A stretch of DNA of 64,000 nucleotides from Phoronis australis. Taxonomy: Eukaryota > Phoronida > Phoronidae. Positions 1 to 12,480 of the stretch are shown one piece after another (position 1 is the first letter of the stretch; every line of letters begins with the position of its first letter). The notes under the pieces were generated by a model. That model made no database searches and was not told the origin of the DNA. It was given only the letters and a program-made list of their open reading frames with translations. The translations under genes were made by a program, and so were the position numbers. The stretch spans positions 287,982-351,981 of the forward strand of contig NMRA01000268.1 of NCBI GenBank assembly GCA_002633005.1, in the 5' to 3' direction.

Positions 1-3000
1 ACCGCAAATGACTTATTACCATTTATCATTGTGATTAACTATGCTGTTCGAGCGTTTTCTGGTGCTTCATCCTTGCCTTTTGGCATAAACCCAAATGTCC
101 CACTTTTTATCAGGATGTTCTACTTTTTCAGTCCAGATGTGCCATTTTTTCACTTTCGAATGTTGGCAACTTTATGACATACCTAAGGAGTTGCGAGGCT
201 GTCATTGAAAATCAGTCAACGAAATGCCACAAGTCATGCTACTAACCATATATATCAAAGGGAATGTGAAGCACATAGTCAAAAAAAGAAGAAGCAGTGC
301 TGAAGATTCAAACTACAGCCAACCAAGTATGAAAGTGCGCTGCCCACCTAGTCCTACATTTGCATTGTTGATACCGTGGCAACGACGTTATGCAAAAATT
401 TAAATCTCATCAGATGAGAATGTGTTATCAAATGAAAAATAAATGAAAGACGAGGACATCCAAGCTTCACGCAACTATCAGTGAGTAGTATAAGATGCCT
501 GCGATGTGTGGAATGATGAATGGGACAAGTGGAAATACGTGGCATGGGGGCACTCTCTGCTGACGCACAATGTCACAATAATTGCTTGCTTTCAACCTTT
601 GAAAAGCTTTTAACTTCTTAATTTTGATACATGTTTAAAAAAGTTATACCGGTAAACAAAAATATGATTGTAAGATTAAAGTTGCATTTCACCTTATTTA
701 TATAGTACAGCCACTGAATTATTAGACTTCGTCCGGTCTGCCTGAGCGTGACCAGGGGACAGACCGGAGAGTGAGGCGTGAATCAACTGTGACAGATGGC
801 GTTAGCCTACGCGTGACTCTCCCCGGAGCTTACCACGAGTTAGGCGTGAACGAAGCGTGAGTGCAGCGCGAGCCAGACGTGAGCCCTACATGAGTTTCCC
901 TGCCTTCTCTACAGTCGGGACAATCATTATTGCTATTGTCACTCGTTTAGCACGACTAGAACAAAGTACTGTAGTATCGTATTTCAAGAAACATTTCTCG
1001 GTGCTGGAATAGTAAACAACTGTAAGAACTTTGACAACATCGGTAAGAAATTCCCTACTGCGTCTGCAATGTACCGGTATATAGTACTGGTCAGCTATCC
1101 CATTCTATATGACCATTACGCAATCTAGTATACTATACAGTTCATTAAAACGTGTGGATGCACAGAATGGCCCACTTACTCAACTGGAAGTCAAAGCATC
1201 AAGAAGCGTAAAGTGAGTAATACTATCTTTAATGCCATAAAATCAACACAATTAATTATCAGAAATGTATCATAGATGTGTAATGAATTGCATGAAGCAT
1301 TGTAGATTAGTAGATTTATTATTTGACATTTATTCTTGTTATATTACATACAAACTGAAAACTGAGTATTATTTCTCATTGATGTTCATACTGGTAGATC
1401 AGAGGCAATAGTGCCGAAGTACTACTTAGTAGATTGATTTTAGTGCAGGTTTCTGACTGCACTTGAGAGCTCGCATTACTCTCTAGTAGTGCCATGAAGG
1501 TCACGTTTACATAAACTCAACAGGATATACAATGTATACTGATCCTGGTTATATGAGAGAGCTTCGGCTTTCAAAGTCTGAATTCAAGAGTGCCGCTTTC
1601 AGTGAAATGGTAACCGTGCGTTTGCCTTCACATAAAAAACGATACCAAAAACTTTGAATGAAAATAGACCAACTGCCACAAAAAACAGCTTCAACAGTGA
1701 AGATCAAATCACGTGCTAACTTACACACATACTTCTTTCTGTGTAGGCTATTATATCATCATGTAAGGCCGCAACAGGGATTGCCACTGAGCCGAGGGGT
1801 TACGTGTTGCCTACAACTTCTGTGTTCCAGTCTATGATTCGGCCATCCAGAAAATATAAGACGAGATTTTAGGGATAGGAATACGTTATTTGGTTTCATT
1901 TCATTTGGATTGATGTGATAACTGATAATCAATTGTTTTAGGGATAGTTAAATAATTAAGCTAGCAGATCACAAGATAATTTAATAGATTTTGATTTTTT
2001 ATAAATTGCACATTCAGTTGTACCCACTATCATTCCAAATCAAATCTTGAGCCAGTTCATCTGATGTTTCAAATGTATCAATCCTTCGATTAATTGGCCT
2101 TTTGTCGTCCACCTGCTCATCAATTTATTTTGTAAATGATATTACTATAGTGGTTGTTTTGTCATCCATCTTAGTTACTCATCATTTATGGTTTAATGTA
2201 AGCTATATCATACCTCGCACATGTCTATTTTCTATGACTATTTCGCACTCTTTACAATGTATACAGAGTGCACCAAAATCCAGTGATATACTTAGCCCAC
2301 TCGCCCAGTCGATTAGATATTTCATGGACATCACTAAGCTATCAGAACTGTTAACCTTTTCGTGTAATGTGCAAATATTTTAGCTGAAATTACTTTTGCA
2401 TCGTGCTTGATATTTATCACATGCGTAACTTGTCTTGTTATGGATAAACCAAGGGGTAAACTGTATGAGAACTTTTCACTCAGTCAGCTTTTCAACTGGC
2501 ATTTTTTCAACTGTAGTTCACCCCCCGTAATTTACCACCAGTAATCTGTCTACAGAATAGAATGATATCAACTTTAGATATGCATTTGGGAAACTTCAGG
2601 CAATGACAGTGACGATTTCATTATATTTCACTTTCCAATCAGTTAACCTGTAGTAACATAACATTTAGCATAAATTAACGATTAAATCTACAATTGGCCA
2701 GCTCGACCAAGTATCCAGTTGTTGGTTTTTCAAGTGACAGCATCAACATCTTGAAGTAATCAGTTCTCAATGTATACAAAGACAGGGGAAAGTAAATGTA
2801 ACCAGTAATGTGGCATTCCACCATAGTCCCCTACTACAAATTGTTTCTGTTGACATATACAGTTTCAGGGGTCTGTTTCATAAAAGTAACTAAAAGATAG
2901 AAACTCAGTCTTACGCTCCCATTTCACGATTGCTGTATAAAGATTTGGTCAAGTAATTATGAGTGCATCACAGTCCAAAACTAATTTATAAAAAATTATC

Positions 3001-4031
3001 TCAGTAACTAACAGTGATGTGTATATTCTCATAGAATTTTGCTCACGTGAGATTCAACTATTTTTCGGAAATCCTTACGTGGAGCGAAAGGCCAAATACC
3101 TTTCTCGATCTTAAGTCACTTCATGAAACAGACCCGAGGACTTAACTTCTCACTCGTTTATATTTGTTTTTCAAATAAGCATAGCAGCAATGTTGACACA
3201 CGTGAGTCTAACGGAAAAATTCAATTGTCTTCACGGTAAGCTACAGCATAGCGCATGAATTCTGCACGCATTTATCCCGAATTCAGCCATCACGCGGAGA
3301 ACGTGATCATGACCATTTGTCGAGTCAGAGAGGTTACTGCTATTATTATTTTAGTAAAGAATTCCCCCGGGACTACGTGGGCACAAAATACTAAATGCAT
3401 GGGGCTACACAAAACCCATACAAGGGGTTTGGGACTTAACATGCACTCGCAGTAACGAATGGAGATGCTACATGTACATGCCGTCAGCTGCAGAAGCGAA
3501 CTTATCGAAATTTTCTGTTCCACGAAAAGTGTGGTGCATGAATCCACGGAGTAACGATACATGAGTAGTGAGTCAAGATGCGATGGCTATTTTTAGAGCG
3601 AATTAAGTATATCCAGCTGTGATGAGTTTCATGGAGTCCCCCAGCCATGTAAACATCACTGTGAACGCAAGTAGAGGGTCTCGTTGGTTCGTCTTAACTT
3701 CAGGCCACTAAATAGTCTAAGTCTTTACTCACCACGGTTAAGTCGTTGATGGGACATGATTCGGAGTAATAAATTGGACTGCAAAAATTTCCATGCCATA
3801 GGAGTTAAAGGAGTTCGTTTGATTGACAAATATGAGAAATTATGGAGTTTGTCAGAACTCAGTGAATAAGATGCCAAAACAACGGATTACTGTACACACA
3901 TATCTAGATGTTACTTTTATTAGCCTGGTGCACCATCACGGTATGTTACCACAGATACAAAACTGGCAATGGAGAATACCGCAACTCATGAGCCAAGACA
4001 ACTCATGAGCCAAGACTACTGCACACATTAC
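1..4031. other. Non-coding stretch left of the PANK exon
   Basis: No recognisable exon, RNA gene or transposon protein was found in this AT-rich stretch. The open frames in it (for example 2102-2383 plus, 3290-3562 minus) are short, unlike any family I know, and lack convincing splice context. Because the PANK gene runs leftward from 4384, this DNA is most likely the next PANK intron(s), with the remaining 3' exons beyond position 1 or too short to see. A notable hairpin lies at 733-767 and is listed separately. Confidence 0.5.
733..767. repeat. Nested hairpin in a GCGTGA-rich patch
   Basis: The outer stem CCGGTCTG (733-740) pairs perfectly with CAGACCGG (760-767). An inner stem CCTG (741-744) pairs with CAGG (753-756), leaving the loop AGCGTGAC. 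From 745 to about 890 the hexamer GCGTGA and close variants recur at irregular spacing in a GC-rich island inside AT-rich DNA. The function is unknown; it could be the end of an unrecognised mobile element. Confidence 0.5.
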
Positions 4032-4384
4032 CTGCATCAGTTCATCTTCAAACTTGAATGCCCCTCCCCCTGTTGCACACACTGTATCAGCCAAGCTGGG
4101 GAAGTGTTTTGCCTTGGCCATCTCAATGAATGCATGCATATCATTGGTTGGAAAGCGTATGAAGTGAAGTGTGCCGTGACGTCCGCCCAAATACTGTTCC
4201 CTCATTTCCAGATGAACGTCCCTGATACCTGTCTTGCCATAAGCAGTGTTGAGTGTCAGGTATTTACGAATGATCTTCACTGTCTCCAGCTCTTGCTCTT
4301 CCTCAAGTCGGTCCAAGTCCAGGGGCTCAAAGTAAATGAGTTTGGTCAGCGTGCCCCCAATGTCCATGCCCCACCACGGGAAGG
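4032..4384 (-). CDS. PANK: Pantothenate kinase, internal exon (PANK1/2/3-like)
   Basis: Pantothenate kinase phosphorylates pantothenate with ATP, the first and regulated step of coenzyme A synthesis. This exon encodes the start of the catalytic domain. It opens with [20 protein letters not shown], matching the ATP-binding start of animal PANKs, then [15 protein letters not shown], a GTLHFIRFP block and [11 protein letters not shown], all in family order. Splice sites fit: acceptor TTTTCCAG before 4384 (exon begins with the last two bases of a codon) and donor CAG/GTAATG after 4032 (ends on a codon boundary). The 353 bp contain no stop. The short variable first exon should lie to the right and the rest of the kinase to the left; neither was found. 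The paralogue cannot be assigned, since invertebrates often carry one gene. The family call is sure; whether the gene is complete cannot be seen here. Confidence 0.93.
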
Positions 4385-4904
4385 CTGGAAAACAGTTACA
4401 GGAGTCGCTCATTTTGAGAACTGGTTATCAAAATATGGGACATCTTTAAGTGACTAATGCCAGAAAATAAAATGTAGCTGTAGATGGTATCGTGACAAAG
4501 TGTTTTTGGAAAACAATAACAACGCTGTCTACCCACTGTGGGCAATTGTGAAAAGGAAGGAAAAATTTACTTATTTAATTTTTGGATAAACTCTCTTCTA
4601 AGCCTATTAACATACCTTAATTACATTCTAGATTACTTAAATGTCTGAAGAAAATAATGCCATGCCAGCCTCGCCAACTGTCACAAAGACTGTGTATCTT
4701 CTTCACCTATTTACCACACAACATACTAGACAAAAGAATTTTTCTTCTTTAAATTTCTCAGCAGAAATGAAGATTAAGAAAATGTCAGTCACTCTATTAC
4801 TAGCTTGGCTTATACTGTGCAGATGTCGCAAAACAGCATTTGATATTTAAGTACTTTACATATTGTGTGAAGTTAGAGAAGAACTGCTGTAAATCAGTAA
4901 ATGT
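4385..4904. other. Presumed PANK intron, no feature seen
   Basis: AT-rich sequence directly upstream of the PANK exon acceptor. No exon, tRNA or repeat family was recognised. The 69-codon open frame at 4641-4850 has no recognisable content. Confidence 0.4.
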
Positions 4905-4914
4905 AACTCGCACC

Positions 4915-5655
4915 ATGAGCTTACTAGCATACTGATGGATGGCTACGAGAGAGACTGCTCAACTCACCCTCAGCTTACTAGCATACTGATGGATGGCTAC
5001 GAGAGAGACTGCTCAACTCACCCTCAGCTTACTAGCATACTGATGGACGGCTAGGAGGGAGGCTGCTCAACTCACCTTAAGCTTACTAGTATGTTGATGG
5101 ATGACTAGGGCAACGCTGCTCAACTCATCAACTCACCTTGAGCTTACTAGTATATTGATGGATGGCTAGAAGAGAGGCTGCTAATCTCACCTTGAGCTTA
5201 GAAGTGTATTGATGGATGGCTAGAAGAGAGGCTGCTAATCTCACCTTGAGCTTACTAGCATATTGATGGATGATTAGGAGAGAAGCTGCTAAACTCACCC
5301 TGAGCTTAATAGTATATGACTAAGAGAGAGGCTGCTCATAACACCTTGAGCTTACTAGTAAATTGATGGATGGCTAGGGGAGAGGCTATTCAACTCACCT
5401 TGAACTTACTAGCATATTGATGGGTGGTTAGGAGAGAGGCTGCTCGCTACAGCTTGAGCTTACTAGGGTGGATGGCTAGGGGGAGGCATCTCGCTACACC
5501 ATGAGGTTACTAGTGTAGTGATGGATGGCTAGGGGGAGGCATCTCGCTACACCATGAGGTTACTAGTGTAGTGATGGATGGCTAGGGGGAGGCATCTCGC
5601 TACACCATGAGGTTACTAGTGTATTGATGGATGGCTAGGGGAGAGGCTGCTCAAC
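4915..5655. repeat. 54-bp minisatellite array
   Basis: About 13 tandem units of the form 'agcttactagcatatt gatggatggctaggagag aggctgctcaactcacc'. The first three unit starts (4918, 4972, 5026) are exactly 54 bp apart; later units vary in length and sequence. A block at about 5480-5630 repeats a further local variant ('gggggaggcatctcgctacaccatgaggtt') three times. Part of the array reappears at 6047-6320. Confidence 0.9.
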
Positions 5656-6713
5656 TCCAACCATAATATGCTGAAGTTTATTAAATTTAAAACATAATGT
5701 GGTGGGACAGGGAAAAATATTTTATAAAAATTTTCAACAAAAGTAAACAGGAAGAAAATTTTACTTCATCATTTCCAAAGTTTATATTATACAACTTTCA
5801 TCAACAAACACACAATGAAATCTGAGCATTTTTAACACTACAGTGAATTTACTTGAAAGTTGAAGAAGTGACCATTTCGTTAATTGGTTTTGTTCGCATT
5901 TTAGGAAACTTTACCGCACTTATCATATGTCACGATGACGGTGCTTGCACACCGAGTAATGGATTTCTGAATGACAGTTAACACCAATTTGGCCATCTTA
6001 TGCACAGCACTGCTGTCGTTTTTTAAAAGTACTGCGGGAACATTTGNTAGAAGAGAGGCTGCTAATCTCACCTTGAGCTTACTAGCATATTGATGGATGA
6101 TTAGGAGAGAAACTGCTAAACTCACCCTGAGTTTAATAGTATATGACTAAGAGAGAGGCTGCTCATAACACCTTGAGCTTACTAGTTATTGCTGGATGGC
6201 TAGGAGAGAGGCTGCTCGCTACACCTTGAGCTTACTAGGATGGATGACTAGGGGGAGGCATCTCGCTACACCATGAGGTTACTGGTGTATTGATGGATGG
6301 CTAAGGGAGAGGCTGCTCAACTCCAACCATAATATGCTGAAGTTTATTCAATTTAAAACATAATGTGGTGGGACAGGGAAAAAATATTTTATCAAAATTT
6401 TCAACAAAAGTAAACAGGAAGAAAATTTTACTTCATCATTTCCAAAGTTTATATTATACAACTTTCATCAACAAACACACAATGAAATCTGAGCATTTTT
6501 AACACTACAGTGAATTTACTTGAAAGTTGAAGAAGTGACCATTTCGTTAATTGTTTTTGTTCGCATTTTAGGAAACTTTACCACACTTATCATATGTCAC
6601 GATGACGGTGCTTGCACACCGAGTAATGGATTTCTGAATGACAGTTAACACCAATTTGGCCATCTTATGCACAGCACTGCTGTCGTTTTTTAAAAGTACT
6701 GCGGGAACATTTG
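5640..6713. repeat. Duplicated segment joined at a single N
   Basis: The sequence ending at 6045 ('gtactgcgggaacatttg') recurs ending near 6713. The sequence starting after the N at 6046 ('tagaagagaggctgctaatc') already occurs near 5220. The window therefore reads array, unique flank (5656-6045), N, array again (6047-6320), the same flank again (6321-6713), with only small differences. This is the pattern of two overlapping contigs or alleles placed end to end, so it is probably an assembly artefact and not a biological tandem duplication. Confidence 0.8.
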
Positions 6714-7479
6714 TCAGCTTGTAAATATCTGGTGCCATCACAGCTAGCTTGTGGACAAGTAATCTCAGCAATAATTTTAGTTTAAAGTGGTGACATTTAA
6801 TTTCACAGTGACTGGATGTTGCGTGCTTCGAGGATTTTTCGTGCAAAATATTTGTTAAGATGCATCAATATTTTTGTAGGGCATTTTTTATTCGTAATTG
6901 TAGCAAAAAGCATGCTACAGTGGCTCTGGCCTTCAATTCTGGTATGCTGAAGCGACAGGAGTTGTTTTCCAAACATATTGTGTTGATGTCACCAAATTAT
7001 ATGAGGTGTCAGAGGATGTTTATGAGCCAACAACCATCTGACAGTATATTTAAACAATGACAGTGCCGTAGATGAAATCCCTGAATTGTGCAGGTGTTTG
7101 GGTGAAATCGACATACTATCAGAATTTAATATTACTTTAAATAATTCTTATGTTGAAAAGGGAAGTAGATGAGAGTACCATGGGCAATTTGCTACAAGAA
7201 AATACAAGAAAAGACAACATGGCCAGACGACAAGTCTGCTTATATCTACAGCCTGTACGTTTTTTAAAATTTGAAAGCTCCATGCAGTGGCACATTTGAA
7301 AACCAATGCTTTGTTCAGGTTTTGGTTGAAACCATTTGTTTTAGTTCTGAATACTGTGAATTAGTTTTGCTAGTTGAAAAAGCATGTATCAAATAGAGTT
7401 AAAATGATTTAATAGTTAAAATTTAAGGTTGTTTTGTACCTTATTGACCAGCCTTTGTATTTAGCCAAATCTACAAAAC

Positions 7480-8000
7480 CATAGATTTGAACTAGGTGAA
7501 ACTATACAGTTTAAGCTGAAAGTAAAAACATGTAGATTTTTACTTAATTTACCAATCCATAATAATTGGATCATGTGACCATGTCTTTTTTGTAAAATTT
7601 AGCAAAAAAGAAACTTAAGGTACATTTATAGCAAAACAACGGTATCGATAACATGATCAAATTTTATTGTTCAAGATGAGATCTCAAAAACTCTGTTATG
7701 CTTTCCTAAAATATCACTTCATTTTTGTTTTTATGAAAATTCAGTTTTTCATTAATCGTAAAAGTTGATAGCCCCTCATGAAAAGCTTGAAAATGTTAAA
7801 AACAATTCCCATCACCATTTTGGATAACAGTGCATAAAGCATACCATAGTATCTGAAGTATCGCACGAGTCTGATAACCCATTTCTGAGACATATTGTTT
7901 CGAATTATTTTTCTAGGCTCACATAACCTCAAATGGGAAGATTCGTCACTGCTAAATAGATTCAGTCCAGTTTGCAGTTTACAATTTCCTTGAGGCTCAA
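7480..8000. repeat. Diverged dispersed repeat, copy 1
   Basis: Shares ordered blocks with 11290-11690: a 'gtgatcaa...ttagaaaaattta' zone, 'atctcaaaaactctgttatg', 'tagcccctcatgaaaagcttgaaaatg', and 'acccatttctgagaca'. No ORF or terminal repeat was seen. Family unknown. Confidence 0.45.
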
Positions 8001-11000
8001 TCAACACTGAAAGTCTTCAACACATAAAAGCATTGTGAACAGAACTAAATAAAACAGTCAAAACTTGAATGACTGAACACAGCAAATTATTTACTAGTAT
8101 TTTTGTTATAAATGACTAAAAGTAGCGGATGCTGGGAATTCACATTTCCTAATACCTATGGAGAAAGTAAGACTACTATGACGGTTTGTTTAAAAACCTT
8201 GGGTTTCACACAGAAACAAATGAGAGCTGACAGATATGAAGGCAATATAATCAAAATATACCTGCAATTAGCAGTACAAATTCTAAAAAATTAATTACAT
8301 TTAGCATCCTAGGCAAGAGTAGTAGTGTCACAATAGTCACGGAGGTGACAGAACCAGTAAAACTTGCATACTTTCAACAGAAATACAGAGCCTACTCACT
8401 TTTACGGCACATATCACTGCACAGCAGTAGCGTATACCAAACAAAACATCTGTACCTAATTTCCATCTGACAATAATCAATAACAAGCAGGCGTAATAAT
8501 AACCACAAAACCAATAATACAGACCAAAAATACCTCAATATTGAAGTTCAACAACAAGTTGTATGGAGATAATTGTGTAGCAACTGTAAATATAATTAAT
8601 AATGCTACATAACAAGGATTGTGCAGACATGGTGAGACTTATTAATCACACAGTTTGGCAGACAAGTGAAATTTTATGTTGTCACATTCTAAAGAGAAAT
8701 AAAAATTGAGAACATTTCATTTTGAGCTACAAGCAAAGTAAATTTTCCTGAATCATTTTTGTTGGAAATTAGACAAAATGAAATTTCACCTGTCCACCAT
8801 ATTGTGCCCTAAACTGAAGAATTTGTACCGTAATTCCGGTGTTTTCCACGACCTCTTTTAATTCGACGCTGTAACGAGTTTGGATTTTGCCGCGTCGAGT
8901 TTGGAGAATGCGCGTCAAGTTTAGAAAGTGCTGCGCCAGGTTGGCACTTCAGCCCTCGGCACCTAAGCAGAGCCCGATTTAACCAACATCAAGCCCAATT
9001 CAGTACTTCTGATGCAGTTAACACTATATGTATAATTTTGTATGACACAAGAGTTTAAACTATAACTAATCATTCACAGAAAGATTTTTTCAAGCATAAA
9101 AATAACAAAAGCTGAACAATGGCTGAGATGCCAATGAAGCAGACTTCTGAGTAGACCACAAAAACTAAAAAAGACCACTAAACCTTTAAAAGTCTCTGGA
9201 CTCATCAGGTTAATCTCTAGGCATTTCTTACACCAATTTCAATGCCACCTACTAATGAAGAAAACCTACTTACCAATACATTTGGAATAAAAAGGGTTTT
9301 AATCAAGCCTCTTTTTCAAAGCAGTAAAAACCAAACATTACCTTGGTCAAGCAAATTCCATGAGATACAATGGAGTACTTATGAATGCCTACTTATTAGG
9401 ACAGCAGACAACAGGGTTATGAACTATGTCATAGGTCATTACCCTCTTTCTGAGATTTTTGACATCTTATTATGTGAGCTGAGGCAGGAACTTCATCACT
9501 TAACTGCAACTCCACCTAATCATCATTAGAAGGATGACTGCAGCCACCGATGGTTGAATACCTCCAATTTATTAGAAGTACACGATTGCGTCTCATGAAA
9601 TTTGTCTGATAAATGACTCACCAATCAGATGAAATTATTTAGTGAGACCAATTACTATGACTGAATCAAAAATTTGTTGCCGTTTAAATTTTTTTAGATT
9701 AAATTTGCTAATTATTCAAACAAGGACATTACTAGCCTCAGTTTCGTTTGATGTCATTAAGGTATAATAATATGCTTGTTTTTGTTATTATTCCCGCTTA
9801 TCCAACAATTTGAAAGGTTTCAGGAAACAGACATGCCCATTTTGTTTTGAACCTGCCTCCAAGTAACCTTGTTATTGTGGATCATTTCTGAAAAGCATGC
9901 GGAGCAGTTTCAGCTAATCATGTTCACCGAGTATTGAATAATGCAGCCTCCCCTCCCATCTAATAATTTCTAGTTGACTATAAACTTTCATCATCATAAT
10001 ACTCGTTTCAATCACCATTCCTTCAGTATAACTGAAGCTAGACTGTAAAATAAATCATCATTCCACATTTTTATTCAATCCAGTCAATCTTCATTCATTT
10101 TCAAGACTAAAGTAAAAATTTTTTGATAGTATGGTGCAAGATGATGAAAATTATTATCTTTTCGCATATTTTTACATGTCATATTTATTTATTTTATTTT
10201 ATTCAATTTATTCCTTGTTATAAAAGACATTGTTTACATTGGGCTGAGTTTCTTATGTTATCGATTTCATTTATGGTAGTTCTGGAACTGACTTTTCAAT
10301 GTGTTTTTAATCAGCCTCGTAACATTCCTCACAGTCATAAAATTCCATTTCCATTACCATCAAAACCATTGACTAAACAAACGACTCAACAAATTACTGC
10401 AAAAATATTTCAGAGTTTATTGGGACTGGCCAACTCTTAATTGGTAATGGAATTGGGATCCCATAATGGTAAGGAATATTACGAGACTGGTTTTATGAGA
10501 GCCAAAGGCCCAACTCGATTTTCATTTTTAACCAGAGACATGAAGCTTTAATGAACGAGTGCAAACAAGTTAACATCCTGGCGCATCCTGTCTTGCTTAC
10601 TTACGTGGTGGGTTGTTGATGACAGGCATGGAATTCACATGCACTAGACCCAATTCTGCCATGGTGGACCAATCACAGAACAGATGAGTCCAATGTGTAG
10701 ACAGCCATGTCCCAAGGTAATGACAACACTGTCCTGCTCTGCAAAACAATAATTGTCTCTAAAAGCAATGCATTAATACCTAAGGCTTATGTAAATTGAG
10801 ACAGATTATGTATGTAGTATCTCTCCAGTTATCTGACATGAAGAGGACAGGTCCAACCCCAAAATAGATAACAATGGTAAACAACTCTTGGATGGATTGA
10901 GACTAATATAAGAAGCTAATAAACTCTACTGACATATTTTCAACAACCAAGGTTGTTTTAAAAAGCCATCCGTTTCATATCAACACATCACCTTGAGTTT

Positions 11001-11289
11001 AGGTATTGCATCAGATATTTGCAATTAGTAATCGTGACAAATATCAACGTCACCATAGTCATCATACCCGTCACCATACCCGTTGGTTATATCACATGAT
11101 CAAATTACGGAAAGTCTGATAGCAGATGGGGCCTAAGAGAAGATTGAAATTCATATTACTAACCAACACTAACTGACCTCACATACAATTTAGGAGGACA
11201 ATCGGTAACCATAGTGCACTGTAATTCATATTGCCTTTTAAGGTCTGTGAATTAAACTAAATAACTAAAAAATTGTCTGTAAAAGTAAA

Positions 11290-11690
11290 TATTTTCTAAA
11301 AGTACAATCCCTCTAGAACTAGATTTTTGACGTTATTATACCAAACTGCAATCACTTGGGTCAGGTGATCAAGCTTTTTAGAAAAATTTACCAAAGCAAG
11401 ATAGCAACCTGACCAAATTTCATTTGACATGCAGTTCGATAGAATCTCAAAAATGCTATAACAATTTTTTAAACAATCATTTCATTTTCGTAATATTACG
11501 GTTGCAACTTCCATTTTTTTATAAAAAATTAGATATCATATTTTGTAGCCCTTCATGCGAAATGGAACATTTTGAAAACAAATCCTAACAGTGTATTGGA
11601 GAACAATGCATACAGCATAGTATCTTTGAACGTTTTTATGTATCCGGTCAGCCATTTCTGAGACACGAGGCTCTGAAGTTAGCTAATTTT
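11290..11690. repeat. Diverged dispersed repeat, copy 2
   Basis: Counterpart of 7480-8000 with matching block order, including 'agaatctcaaaaatgctata', 'tagcccttcatgcgaaatgg', 'aacaatgcatacagcatag' and 'cagccatttctgagacac'. The complement of the same phrases occurs near 33655-33800 ('ctcagaaatggctg', 'cactgttatggaaaa'). Confidence 0.45.
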
Positions 11691-12480
11691 GGCCAAATTT
11701 CCAGGGTCTTACATAATGTTAATGTCCAATAATCAATTCTCATCAATTGTCACACATTCTAATATTCTAATCTCATCGCTATTCTCGTTATTCTAGTCTA
11801 CTATTGAATAGTCTTCTTTTTGTTAATTAGACAAAACAGTCATATTAATTCTATGGGCAGCATTTATGATCACATGGTCAAGTGCAATATTCACAAACAT
11901 AATATTGAATAGAAAAGGTTAATACACAAAAAAGAAACCAATATAAAACATGTTTCAACAATAACTGAATACATAAATTTGATTTAAATGTAAAGTTGTC
12001 TTAAAAACAAAGATTACAGAACGATAAACAATGCAGAAAAGGATTCACATTTCTGGGTCTCCTCTGTAAGCCATCTCCAGAGTCGAAGTCTTCAAAGCAG
12101 AGCACAATTGCTCAAATTGAAAATTCCTCAATTTGGGACAAAAATAATTGCTTAAATTGCTACATTTCTATTTTTCAGAGGCAGAACATATGGTTGTAAG
12201 GATTGCTGATGAAAGAAAGCAATTTAAGTGCACAATGTATTTTTGATGAGGTGAAAATTTCTGATTCGGTGACCAGATTTGGGCTAGGGCCTACCGCCTG
12301 CTTAAAATACACAGGGATGAAATTAACACAGAGACCGAGGGTGAGGGGCTAACGACTACGTGTAATTTTTGGGTAGGTAGCAAAACTTTAGAAAAGGTAG
12401 ACACTCATTAACTAGTCGATAAACCGACTCTTAAGGCAATAGGGTTGGAAGTCCACACAGTGAAAGTTTAGAATCAAGTG

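Larger units (their letters stand above)
6714..12480. other. Gene-free AT-rich DNA with diverged dispersed repeats
   Basis: No gene recognised. Two segments, about 7480-8000 and 11290-11690, are diverged copies of one sequence, with phrases such as 'agcccttcatg', 'gaacaatgcatacagcatag' and 'ccatttctgagaca' in the same order. The one at 33590-33800 is related in reverse orientation, and 40000-40260 may be a further relative. A short CpG-rich patch at 8820-8960 repeats 'gcgtcgagtttggag'-like phrases. Other open frames here (9242-9529, 10123-10440 plus) resemble no family I know. Confidence 0.5.

Noticed and set aside
4915-6320. CRISPR-like array of 54-bp repeats
   Set aside because: No constant repeat with variable spacers; it is a minisatellite in an animal genome.
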